A stretch of DNA of 7,680 bases from an uncultured Oscillospiraceae bacterium (GCA_934659445.1 CAKUHV010000082.1:1-7680); one strand, 5' to 3'; positions 1 through 5,398 are shown, counted from the first letter of the stretch. The notes: generated by a model not told the origin, from the sequence alone. Numbers and translations are program-made.

Positions 1-676
1 CGCGCACCCCCTTGCGGGACAAGATGACGATGGCGAACAGGCCCACGAAGGCGGTGATCACGGTGAGCACCATCTGCCGGTAGCCCGCCTGACCCATGCC
101 GTCCTGAATGACGGAGGGGGTCAGGGCGCCGAAGAAGTCCCGCATCATGTAGAAGGGAGAGGTGAAGCCATTGCCCTCGGCATAGATGCCCACGTTGGAG
201 CCCAGACCGATGTTCATCAGCATCAGGCCGATGGCGGGGGCGATGCCGTACCGCACGCCCAGAGGGATGGCCTGAACGATCTTGTCCCGGATGTTCAGCA
301 CGGACAGGACGATGAACACGATGCCCTCGACAAGGATGATGCACAGGGCGGCCTGAAAGGACTCCACATAGCTCATGCCGGTCAGGGCCACAAGGTTGGC
401 CACCACCACGGCAAAGAAGCTGTTCAGGCCCATGCCGGGGGCCATGGCGAAGGGCTTGTTGGCCAGAAAGGCCATGCAGAACATACCCACGGCGGACGCG
501 AAGCAGGTGGCCATAAACACGGCGTTCCACAGCTCCTGTCCGTTGGCGCCGAAGCCGGTGAGCAGGTTGGGATTCAGCGCGATGATGTAGGCCATGGTCA
601 TAAAGGTGGTCAGACCGGCCAGGATCTCGGTGCGGACGTTCGTGCCGTTCTCCTTCAGGTGAAACAGCTTCTCCAT
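1..676 (-). CDS. NCS2/AzgA-family nucleobase permease, N-terminal part
   Basis: Integral membrane transporter, by family a proton-coupled importer of hypoxanthine, guanine or adenine (AzgA/PbuG-like branch of NCS2). The frame is open from an ATG at 676-674 to the window edge, giving 225 residues of a family usually about 430-480 long, so the C-terminal half lies outside. The N-terminus carries the family signature: TEILAGLTTFMTMAYII (residues 16-32) with LNP just after it, and APGMGLNSFFAVV around residues 79-91 in a later membrane segment. Several further hydrophobic stretches follow (around 110-125, 135-157 and 202-219). The start is supported by GGAGGAG (689-683), seven bases upstream. It is transcribed away from a phosphoribosyltransferase gene, which fits purine uptake coupled to salvage. 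Substrate cannot be told from sequence alone; family assignment is firm. Confidence 0.93.
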   Translation of the reverse strand, partial: MEKLFHLKENGTNVRTEILAGLTTFMTMAYIIALNPNLLTGFGANGQELWNAVFMATCFASAVGMFCMAFLANKPFAMAPGMGLNSFFAVVVANLVALTGMSYVESFQAALCIILVEGIVFIVLSVLNIRDKIVQAIPLGVRYGIAPAIGLMLMNIGLGSNVGIYAEGNGFTSPFYMMRDFFGALTPSVIQDGMGQAGYRQMVLTVITAFVGLFAIVILSRKGVR

Positions 677-711
677 TGGGATCTCCTCCGTTTTTATTGA
701 ATTGTTTTGAC

Positions 712-768
712 CCTTCCGGGCCGTACACACACTGGGAAGGCTGCGGCCTGAAGACAGGCCCCCCTTCC
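712..768 (-). promoter_or_regulatory. Structured leader of the permease mRNA with alternative pairings
   Basis: In the minus-strand transcript the order is GGAAGG (768-763), a 6-bp hairpin GGCCUG-UCUU-CAGGCC (760-745), CCUUCC (740-735) and a second GGAAGG (717-712). The single CCUUCC can pair with either GGAAGG, so two folds exclude each other. No U-tract follows, and the ribosome binding site (689-683) lies about 22 nt downstream of the last arm. It does not match the purine riboswitch consensus I know. The complementarity is seen; a regulatory role is inference. Confidence 0.4.
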
Positions 769-778
769 ACACCCCTTT

Positions 779-807
779 ATCTTATCGAAATTTCCGCAAA
801 AACACAA
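779..807 (-). promoter_or_regulatory. Predicted sigma-A promoter of the permease
   Basis: Read on the minus strand: -35 TTGTGT (807-802), 17-bp spacer, -10 TAAGAT (784-779). Initiation would fall near 772, giving a leader of about 95 nt. It faces away from the promoter of the phosphoribosyltransferase, and its spacer overlaps the candidate operator. Confidence 0.6.
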
Positions 808-818
808 GACAAAGTTCG
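786..818. promoter_or_regulatory. PurR-like inverted repeat between the divergent promoters
   Basis: CGAAATTT (786-793) and AAAGTTCG (811-818, reverse complement CGAACTTT) form an inverted repeat with 7 of 8 matches and a 17-bp spacer. Firmicute PurR boxes are inverted pairs with core CCGAACWWT separated by about 16-17 bp. The right arm read in reverse, TCGAACTTT, matches 8 of 9 core positions; the left arm is weaker. It overlaps the permease promoter and sits just upstream of the other -35, where a purine repressor would be expected. No purR gene is in the window, so this is a hypothesis. Confidence 0.35.
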
Positions 819-827
819 ACAGCGGGT

Positions 828-856
828 TTGACAATTGCGGGATAGTCGATTACAAT
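828..856 (+). promoter_or_regulatory. Sigma-A promoter of the phosphoribosyltransferase
   Basis: Perfect -35 TTGACA (828-833), 17-bp spacer and -10 TACAAT (851-856), five of six consensus bases. Expected start is near 863, giving a leader of about 47 nt before the ATG at 910. Confidence 0.85.
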
Positions 857-909
857 AAACGTTATGGGAACTGACCAAATTTTCTCTTTTGAAAGGAAGA
901 GGACCACCA

Positions 910-1467
910 ATGACCTATGAAATGAAGATCGCCGGGCTGACCCGGCACCTGCCCCTGTGCCGCATCACCGACGATCTGTATATCGGCGCCTTCGTCATGC
1001 TGGGCGACCAGGAGATCTGCGTGGCCGGGGCGGCGGAGCTGCTCAAGCGCGTGCCCGGCGAGTACGACTATCTGCTGACGGCGGAGACCAAGGGCATCCC
1101 CCTGGTCCACGAGATGGCCCGCCAGACCGGGGCCAGGACCTACTTCATCGCCCGGAAAGAGGCCAAGACCTATATGCCCGACGCCGTGGGGGTAGAGGTG
1201 AACTCCATCACCACCCAGCACCGGCAGCAGCTGTTCCTGTCCGGCGAGGACGCCGCCATGATCCGGGACAAACGCATCCTGCTGGTGGACGACGTGATCT
1301 CCACCGGCGAGAGTATGCGGGCGCTGGAGACTCTGGTGACCAAGGTGGGCGGCGTCGTGGCCGGCCGCATGGCCATCCTGGCCGAGGGCGACGCCCAGAC
1401 CCGCAGCGATATCGTCTATCTGGAGAAGCTGCCCGTCTTCAATCCCGACGGCACCATCAAGGAATAA
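910..1467 (+). CDS. Adenine-phosphoribosyltransferase-like PRTase
   Basis: Cytosolic type I phosphoribosyltransferase of 185 residues, joining a nucleobase (probably a purine) to PRPP to give the nucleotide and pyrophosphate. The diagnostic PRPP loop is ILLVDDVISTGES (residues 123-135) with the acidic pair D127-D128. The segment around residues 58-90 (AETKGIPLVHEMA, then FIARKEAK) resembles the adenine-PRTase core, where an early loop and a conserved RK contact pyrophosphate. The ATG at 910 is preferred over an in-frame TTG at 889 because the purine-rich GGAAGAGG (895-902) lies 7 bases before it. It has its own promoter and terminator, so it is a single-gene unit divergent from a nucleobase permease. 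It may be a salvage enzyme or an apt-like paralogue of different specificity; I do not assign the symbol apt. Confidence 0.88.
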   Translation: MTYEMKIAGLTRHLPLCRITDDLYIGAFVMLGDQEICVAGAAELLKRVPGEYDYLLTAETKGIPLVHEMARQTGARTYFIARKEAKTYMPDAVGVEVNSITTQHRQQLFLSGEDAAMIRDKRILLVDDVISTGESMRALETLVTKVGGVVAGRMAILAEGDAQTRSDIVYLEKLPVFNPDGTIKE

Positions 1468-1477
1468 GATCATCGCA

Positions 1478-1515
1478 AAAAAGCCCCTGTCTGTATCAAC
1501 AGACAGGGGCTTTTT
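1478..1515 (+). terminator. Rho-independent terminator after the PRTase
   Basis: A perfect 16-bp stem AAAAAGCCCCTGTCTG (1478-1493) / CAGACAGGGGCTTTTT (1500-1515) with loop TATCAA begins 10 bases after the stop. Its symmetric A and T tracts would let it work on both strands, but no gene converges on it here. Confidence 0.93.
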
Positions 1516-1568
1516 GCGGCTTTGGGGGACGGCAGGGCGCGGAGCGGACCCGCGCGCCGCAAAACGCC

Positions 1569-1587
1569 GGGCGGCCACAGGCCGCCC
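1569..1587. repeat. Short palindrome GGGCGGCC-ACA-GGCCGCCC
   Basis: Perfect 8-bp stem with a 3-nt loop, in the GC-rich start of the 571-bp gap between the PRTase and prs. It uses the same GGCCGCC vocabulary as the repeat at 1616-1646. No gene is credible in 1520-1880; open frames there are repeat-derived. Confidence 0.6.
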
Positions 1588-1615
1588 CTGCGGTGTGTAT
1601 CGTTTGTTGTTTTTC

Positions 1616-1646
1616 GTAGGGGCCGCCCCGTGTGGCGGCCCGCGGG
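1616..1646. repeat. GTAGGGGCCGCC hairpin repeat, copy 1 of 3
   Basis: Stem GGGCCGCC (1620-1627) / GGCGGCCC (1634-1641) with a 6-nt loop, bordered by GTAG on the left and GCGGG on the right. The 31 bases differ by one base (G for A in the loop, 1630) from copies at 5187-5217 and 5458-5488. It directly abuts the 71-bp repeat at 1647. Confidence 0.85.
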
Positions 1647-1717
1647 CTCGTCCTCACAAGCTCCGCATTACTCGCCACGGCATAAATGCCATGGCTCGCT
1701 CGCTCCGCTGCTCGTCC
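1647..1717. repeat. 71-bp dispersed intergenic repeat, copy 1 of 3
   Basis: Identical over 71 bp to 3161-3231 and recognisably related to 5325-5395. It starts with CTCGTCCTC, and the same nine bases recur 64 bp later (1711-1719). The centre (1674-1695) is a near-perfect palindrome around GGCATAAATGCC. Small frames through it on either strand are carried along with the repeat and are not treated as genes. Confidence 0.85.
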
Positions 1718-1726
1718 TCTCCCCAA

Positions 1727-1790
1727 CAAAGCCTTCGGCTTTGCCGGGGACCCCATATTCGGCGGTGCCAGCCCCCTTTCACAAGGGGGC
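1727..1790. repeat. Two hairpins following repeat copy 1
   Basis: CAAAGCC-TTC-GGCTTTG (1727-1743, 7-bp stem) and GCCCCCTT-TCAC-AAGGGGGC (1771-1790, 8-bp stem). Both are perfect. All three copies of the 71-bp repeat are followed immediately by a strong but different hairpin. Neither has a following T-tract, so I do not call them terminators. Confidence 0.6.
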
Positions 1791-1880
1791 CTTGGCGCGG
1801 GCGGCGCGCCAAAATGCGGCATTTTCCACATGACCGCCCGTTTCCTCCCGTTCCTTTTCCCGCAAACGCAAAAATGGGGG

Positions 1881-1928
1881 AATTTTTTTGTTTTTCCCCT
1901 TGAACGGCGGGCCTTCCCCTGTTATTAT
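1881..1928 (+). promoter_or_regulatory. Predicted prs promoter with AT-rich upstream tract
   Basis: -35 TTGAAC (1900-1905), 17-bp spacer, -10 TATTAT (1923-1928). The T-rich tract 1881-1895 stands out in this GC-rich region and occupies about -40 to -55 relative to the predicted start near 1935, where an UP element binds the alpha C-terminal domain. The leader to prs would be about 100 nt. Confidence 0.6.
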
Positions 1929-2038
1929 GCTATTGTACGGAATTGGGGCTGTTCCCGCCCCAGAAGCACTCGTCAAAATACATGGGCTGCCGGTTTGGAA
2001 GGGCCGGACCGTCCAGGAAATGAGAGGAAGATTGACTT

Positions 2039-3022
2039 ATGATCGCACACGGGAAGGACATCAAGGTGTTCACCGGCAGCTCGAACCCGCAGCTGGCCCG
2101 GGACATCTGCAAGGAGCTGGGGGTATCCCTGGGCAACTCCGAGACCGGCTGCTTTGCCGACGGGGAGAATTTCGCCTCGTTCTATGAGACGGTCCGCGGC
2201 TCCGACGTATTCGTGGTCCAGTCCACCTGCTCCTTCGTGAAGGACGGCAAGCTGTTCAGCGTGAACGACGCCCTGATGGAGCTGCTCATCATGATCGACG
2301 CCCTGAAGCGCGCCTCCGCCGGCCGCATCACCGCCGTGATCCCCTATTTCGGCTACGCCCGGCAGGACCGCAAGACCAAGCCCCGCGATCCCATCTCCGC
2401 CAAGCTGGTGGCCAACCTGATCACCAAGGCCGGCGCCGACCGGGTGCTGACCATGGACCTGCACGCCAACCAGATCCAGGGCTTCTTCGACATCCCCGTG
2501 GACAACATGCTGGGCTCCCCCATCTTCGTGGATCACTTCTTCCGCAAGTTCGCCCCCGTCCACGCGGACACCATGGTGGTCTCCCCCGACGTGGGCAGCG
2601 TGGCCCGGGCCCGGGCCTTTGCCCAGAAGCTGGACATGCCCATGGCCATCGTGGACAAGCGCCGGCAGAAGGCCAACTCCTCCGAGGTGATGAACATCAT
2701 CGGCGACGTGCGGGACAAGCACGTGATCATTCTGGACGACATGGTGGACACCGGCGGGTCCCTGTGCCATGCGGCCAAGGCTCTGGTAGACATCGGCGGC
2801 GCCAAGGACGTGACCGCCTGCGCCTCCCACGGCATCCTCTCCGGCCCCGCCATCCAGCGCATCAACGAGAGCGTTCTGGACGAGGTCATTTTCCTGAACA
2901 CCATCCCTTCCAAGCCCGATGTGAGCAGTCCCAAGATCAAGTATATCTCCGTGGCCCATATGTTTGCCGAGGCCATCAGCCACATCTACATGGAGACCTC
3001 CGTCTCCCCGCTGTTCTCCTGA
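2039..3022 (+). CDS. prs: Ribose-phosphate pyrophosphokinase (PRPP synthetase)
   Basis: Cytosolic enzyme making PRPP from ribose 5-phosphate and ATP, the shared precursor for purine, pyrimidine, histidine, tryptophan and NAD synthesis and the co-substrate of the PRTase upstream. The protein is 327 residues against about 310-320 for class I enzymes. Visible motifs: FADGE (39-43), the ATP flexible-loop region PYFGYARQDRK (102-112), TMDLHANQIQGFFD (138-151), SPDVGSVARARAFA (182-195) and the ribose-phosphate/PRPP loop ILDDMVDTGGSL (231-242). Between QST (61-63) and the SVND/LMELLIMIDALKRASA block there is an extra stretch of about eight residues (CSFVKDGKLF) absent from the Bacillus form as I know it. 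The ATG is preceded by AGAGGAAG (2023-2030) with 8-base spacing. It is monocistronic, with its own promoter and terminator. Identification is secure. Confidence 0.97.
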   Translation: MIAHGKDIKVFTGSSNPQLARDICKELGVSLGNSETGCFADGENFASFYETVRGSDVFVVQSTCSFVKDGKLFSVNDALMELLIMIDALKRASAGRITAVIPYFGYARQDRKTKPRDPISAKLVANLITKAGADRVLTMDLHANQIQGFFDIPVDNMLGSPIFVDHFFRKFAPVHADTMVVSPDVGSVARARAFAQKLDMPMAIVDKRRQKANSSEVMNIIGDVRDKHVIILDDMVDTGGSLCHAAKALVDIGGAKDVTACASHGILSGPAIQRINESVLDEVIFLNTIPSKPDVSSPKIKYISVAHMFAEAISHIYMETSVSPLFS

Positions 3023-3036
3023 TCCTCCGTCGTTTT

Positions 3037-3068
3037 CCGGGGCGGGCGCCTGCCCGCCCCGGTTTTTT
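3037..3068 (+). terminator. Rho-independent terminator of prs
   Basis: Perfect 11-bp GC stem CCGGGGCGGGC (3037-3047) / GCCCGCCCCGG (3052-3062), loop GCCT, then six T (3063-3068), starting 14 bases after the stop codon. Confidence 0.96.
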
Positions 3069-3091
3069 CCCTTTGCGGAGCGGGTTCGACC

Positions 3092-3112
3092 GGCAAGGGC
3101 AGAGTCCTTGCC
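3092..3112. repeat. GGCAAGGGC hairpin repeat, copy 1 of 2
   Basis: GGCAAGGGC (3092-3100)-AGA-GTCCTTGCC (3104-3112): nine pairs as RNA, one of them G-U. A second copy with a fully Watson-Crick stem lies at 5138-5158. Confidence 0.6.
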
Positions 3113-3132
3113 CTGCGAAACGTTCTATCTTC

Positions 3133-3231
3133 GTGCGTAGGGCGCGACGACCCGGCGCCCCTCGTCCTCACAAGCTCCGCATTACTCGCCACGGCATAAA
3201 TGCCATGGCTCGCTCGCTCCGCTGCTCGTCC
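3133..3231. repeat. Dispersed intergenic repeat, copy 2 (26-bp head plus 71-bp body)
   Basis: The head GTGCGTAGGGCG...CCGGCGC (3133-3158) is identical to 5297-5322. The body (3161-3231) is identical to 1647-1717. The central hairpin is 3188-3209. Copy 1 has a different head (the GTAGGGGCCGCC hairpin), so the family is modular. Confidence 0.85.
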
Positions 3232-3302
3232 CTACCCCCTCTGGCCTTCGGCCATCTCCCCCTGACAGGGGGAAATGTCCCGCAGGGACAAAGGGGGTAG
3301 GG
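3230..3302. repeat. Cloverleaf-shaped multi-hairpin element
   Basis: An 11-bp outer stem CCCTACCCCCT (3230-3240) / AGGGGGTAGGG (3292-3302) encloses three perfect hairpins: TGGCC-TTC-GGCCA (3242-3254), TCCCCCT-GAC-AGGGGGA (3257-3273) and TGTCCC-GCA-GGGACA (3276-3290). It joins the end of repeat copy 2. It has no tRNA T-loop or anticodon-arm logic. It may be an intergenic repeat or a processed RNA; function unknown. Confidence 0.65.
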
Positions 3303-3308
3303 AGGAGG

Positions 3309-3405
3309 GCCACGAAGTGGCGGGGGGATTCTAACAAAAGCCCTCTTCGGAATCCCCCAGTCATTGCCTTTCGGCGATGCCACCTTCCCCCCTGGGTAGG
3401 GAAGG
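3309..3405. repeat. Run of four further hairpins before pth
   Basis: GCCAC-GAA-GTGGC (3309-3321); GGGGGATTC (3323-3331) with GAATCCCCC (3350-3358); CATTGCC-TTTC-GGCGATG (3362-3379, one G-U); CCTTCCC (3383-3389) with GGGAAGG (3399-3405). They continue the structured element at 3230-3302. In 3406-3494 I find a short palindrome around GTCCCGGGAC (3447-3456) but no convincing promoter for pth. Confidence 0.55.
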
Positions 3406-3494
3406 TTTCGCGGGCATTAGATCCACCGGTCTCATTCTCTGCCCCTGTCCCGGGACGGGGGCGGGGAATGGCGCCGGAAGAAAGGAACCAAGCT

Positions 3495-4085
3495 ATGTTT
3501 TTCAAAAGCTCCGGCGGGGCGACCTGGCTGCTGGTCTGTCTGGGCAACCCCGGCGAAAAATACGAAAATACCCGCCACAACGTGGGCTACATGGTGGCCG
3601 ACGAGATCGGCCAGCGCTGCCATTCCCCCATCCAGAAGCTGCGCTTCAAGGCCCTGACCGACGTTGTGACCATCAGCGGACAGAAGGTGCTGGTGATGAA
3701 GCCGGTGACCTATATGAACCTGTCGGGAGAGGCGGTGCGCCCCGCCGCCGACTTCTATAAGATCCCCCCGGACCATGTGCTGGTGATCTCCGACGACACC
3801 GCCCTTGCCCCGGGCCGCCTGCGCATCCGCAAGGGGGGCTCCGCCGGGGGGCACAACGGCCTGAAGAGCATCATCCAGCATCTGGGCACCGACCAGTTCC
3901 CCCGCATCCGGGTGGGGGTGGGGGAGAAGCCCCATCCCGACTACGACCTGGCCGACTGGGTGCTGGGCAGGTTCGTGGGGGAGGACAAAAAGACCATGGA
4001 CGCCGCCGTGAAGCGGGCGGCGGACGCGGTGGAATGCCTGCTGGCCGAGGGGCCGGACAGGGCCATGAACCGCTTCAACGGCTGA
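3495..4085 (+). CDS. pth: Peptidyl-tRNA hydrolase
   Basis: Cytosolic esterase that frees tRNA from peptidyl-tRNAs dropped by the ribosome. The 196 residues match the usual bacterial Pth length of about 190. The N-terminal signature LGNPGEKYENTRHNVG (16-31) carries N18 and the catalytic H28; YMNLSG (73-78) holds N75; the SDD segment gives D100 as the presumed catalytic aspartate; GGHNGL (118-123) holds N121. Oddity: the usual DDLDLP-type stretch reads DDTALAPG, losing the second acidic position, though the catalytic set appears complete. The ATG at 3495 is preferred over one at 3468 because AAAGGAA (3481-3487) sits 7 bases before it and the core motif then begins at the usual distance. It is the first gene of a three-gene operon (9-bp gap to the next start). 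Confidence 0.96.
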   Translation: MFFKSSGGATWLLVCLGNPGEKYENTRHNVGYMVADEIGQRCHSPIQKLRFKALTDVVTISGQKVLVMKPVTYMNLSGEAVRPAADFYKIPPDHVLVISDDTALAPGRLRIRKGGSAGGHNGLKSIIQHLGTDQFPRIRVGVGEKPHPDYDLADWVLGRFVGEDKKTMDAAVKRAADAVECLLAEGPDRAMNRFNG

Positions 4086-4094
4086 GAGGGAGCT

Positions 4095-4340
4095 ATGGAG
4101 CTTTTGACCGTTACCGACATCATCGAGGAGGACTTTGGCTGTGAGGGCCGCCCCGCCGGACAGGAGCCAAAGGTCACCGTAGTGGCCCGGGACAGCGCCG
4201 GGGCAGAGCGGCGGCTCGTGATCCCCGACCGACTGGCCTATGACCTGGGGCTGGACGCGGGCGCAAGGGTGGCCGTGAACGAGGACGGGGCGCTGATCCC
4301 ATATACCAGACAAGAAGGAGACCGCTGTGGGAAAATTTGA
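4095..4340 (+). CDS. Small acidic protein of unknown function
   Basis: 81 residues, no family recognised with confidence. It begins MELLTVTDIIEEDFGCEG, continues with a beta-rich looking stretch (PKVTVVARDSAGAERRLVIP, 25-44) and ends in LGLDAGARVAVNEDGALIPY before a short basic tail. No signal peptide or membrane segment is visible. Reality is supported by a ribosome binding site (GAGAGGGAG just before the ATG), a start 9 bp after the pth stop, and a 14-nt overlap with the next gene, which implies translational coupling. The pattern suggests a small beta-barrel-like domain, but this is inference. It could be an accessory of pth or of the phosphatase, or simply share their promoter. Confidence 0.75.
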   Translation: MELLTVTDIIEEDFGCEGRPAGQEPKVTVVARDSAGAERRLVIPDRLAYDLGLDAGARVAVNEDGALIPYTRQEGDRCGKI

Positions 4341-5133
4341 TGGCGTGCTGCTGGCCAGCGACTTTGACGACACTCTGTATGACCTGAACCGGCAGGTCTG
4401 TCCCCGGAACCGGGAGGCTCTGGCCTACTTCATCGCCCAGGGCGGGCGCTTCACAGTGGCCACCGGCCGGGCCCACACCACCTTCGCCCCCTATGTCCAT
4501 CTGGCCCCCATCAACGCCCCGGTGGTTCTGTCCAACGGCTCCGCCATCTACGACTTTCAGCAGGAGCGCTTTCTGGTGCAGACCCTGCTGGACCCCCGGG
4601 CGCCGGAGGACATGGCCGCTCTGGCCGCCGCCATCCCGGAGATCGGCTTCGAGGCCTATCACGGCGAGGACATCTATGTCTACAACTTCAACGCCGTCAC
4701 CGCCGGACACATGAAGAAGGTGGGCACCGCCTATACCCAGTGTCCCATCGCCCAAATGCCCACCCCCTGGGGAAAGGTCATTTTGCAGCAGGAGCATGAC
4801 GTGCTGCTGCGGGCCCGGACGTGGCTGTTGGAGCACTGCCCGGGGCGGTATGAGGCGGTGTTCTCCAACCTCTACTATCTGGAGCTGACCGACCGGGGCA
4901 GCACCAAGGGGGGCATGGTGGCCCGTCTGGCGGATATGCTGGGGATCGCGCGGGAGAATATCTACTGCGCCGGGGACAATCAGAACGACATCTCCATGCT
5001 GGCGCTGTCCGCCATCCCCTTCGCCCCCGCCAACTGCGCCCCCGAGGTGCGCCAGTGGGGGGCCCGCATCCTGTGCCACTGCAACGACGGCCTGATGGGG
5101 GACATCGTGGAGATCCTGGACCGGCGGTATTGA
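4327..5133 (+). CDS. HAD-superfamily phosphatase, Cof/HAD-IIB type
   Basis: Predicted cytosolic Mg-dependent hydrolase of small phosphorylated metabolites (sugar phosphates, flavin or nucleotide phosphates in relatives). The 268 residues match the Cof class. Motif I is SDFDDTL with nucleophile D12 and acid D14; motif II is T46 in VATGRA; motif III is K194 in STKGG; motif IV is AGDNQND with D217 and D221. The large C2-type cap between motifs II and III (about residues 80-185) is typical of HAD-IIB. Start is GTG at 4327, with AAGGAG (4315-4320) six bases upstream and overlapping the end of the preceding gene. All catalytic residues are present, so it should be active; the substrate cannot be read from sequence. 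Two bare hairpins but no T-tract terminator follow. Confidence 0.92.
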   Translation: MGKFDGVLLASDFDDTLYDLNRQVCPRNREALAYFIAQGGRFTVATGRAHTTFAPYVHLAPINAPVVLSNGSAIYDFQQERFLVQTLLDPRAPEDMAALAAAIPEIGFEAYHGEDIYVYNFNAVTAGHMKKVGTAYTQCPIAQMPTPWGKVILQQEHDVLLRARTWLLEHCPGRYEAVFSNLYYLELTDRGSTKGGMVARLADMLGIARENIYCAGDNQNDISMLALSAIPFAPANCAPEVRQWGARILCHCNDGLMGDIVEILDRRY

Positions 5134-5137
5134 GGCC

Positions 5138-5158
5138 GGCAAGGGCTCTGCCCTTGCC
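5138..5158. repeat. GGCAAGGGC hairpin repeat, copy 2 of 2
   Basis: Perfect GGCAAGGGC-TCT-GCCCTTGCC, starting 4 bases after the phosphatase stop. It could act as a weak transcription end, but there is no T-tract. It is related to 3092-3112. Confidence 0.65.
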
Positions 5159-5186
5159 CTACGGTGTGTAACGTCCATCGCATCAT

Positions 5187-5237
5187 GTAGGGGCCGCCCC
5201 ATGTGGCGGCCCGCGGGGGGATGATATCCGCCCCTAC
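5187..5237. repeat. Composite palindromic element with GTAGGGGC / GCCCCTAC ends
   Basis: A 51-bp unit with 8-bp perfect inverted ends (5187-5194, 5230-5237). It holds the hairpin GGGCCGCC (5191-5198) / GGCGGCCC (5205-5212) and a second small hairpin GGAT-GAT-ATCC (5219-5229). Its first 33 bp are identical to 5458-5490. The remaining 5238-5296 shows only a loose CCCTT/AAGGG fold near 5273-5286. Confidence 0.75.
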
Positions 5238-5296
5238 GGCTCGGGACGTGCGTTGCGCGCACCGTAAAGCCCCCCTTGCCAAAGGGCCGAAAACCA

Positions 5297-5395
5297 GTGC
5301 GTAGGGCGCGACGACCCGGCGCGCCTCGTCCTCGTAAGTTACATATCCCTCGTCCCGTCGTAAACGCCGGGACTCGCTCATTCCGCTGCTCGTCC
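5297..5395. repeat. Dispersed intergenic repeat, diverged copy 3
   Basis: Head 5297-5322 is identical to copy 2; body 5325-5395 is diverged but the same length. CTCGTCCTC occurs at 5325-5333 and again 64 bp on at 5389-5397, the same spacing as copy 1. The central hairpin 5352-5373 keeps its fold through paired substitutions relative to 1674-1695. Confidence 0.8.
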
Positions 5396-5398
5396 TCT

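Noticed and set aside
679..778. Purine riboswitch in the permease leader
   Set aside because: The conserved three-way junction sequences of the purine aptamer are not present; only simple alternative stems are seen.
889..909. Upstream TTG start extending the PRTase by seven residues
   Set aside because: The purine-rich GGAAGAGG would lie inside the extension, where it is well placed for the ATG at 910 instead.
1514..1903. Overlapping small plus-strand frames in the gap before prs
   Set aside because: They pass through the dispersed repeat and show the same peptide string as the 3161-3231 copy; there is no ribosome binding site.
1973..2983. 336-residue minus-strand frame opposite prs, and similar ones at 862-1578, 3432-4373 and 4174-5406
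   Set aside because: All lie antisense to well-identified genes or run through repeats, with low-complexity His/Gly/Val composition. No family is recognisable.
3230..3302. tRNA gene suggested by the cloverleaf shape
   Set aside because: The closing stem is 11 bp, the hairpin loops are three bases, and there is no TTCGA T-loop, anticodon loop or conserved D-arm.
3468..3494. Upstream ATG extending Pth by nine residues
   Set aside because: Only a G-run abuts this ATG, while the one at 3495 has a correctly spaced AAAGGAA and gives the usual N-terminal length.
1647..5395. CRISPR array from recurring palindromic units
   Set aside because: The units are about 1.5-2.2 kb apart with genes between them, are not regularly spaced, and no cas gene is present.
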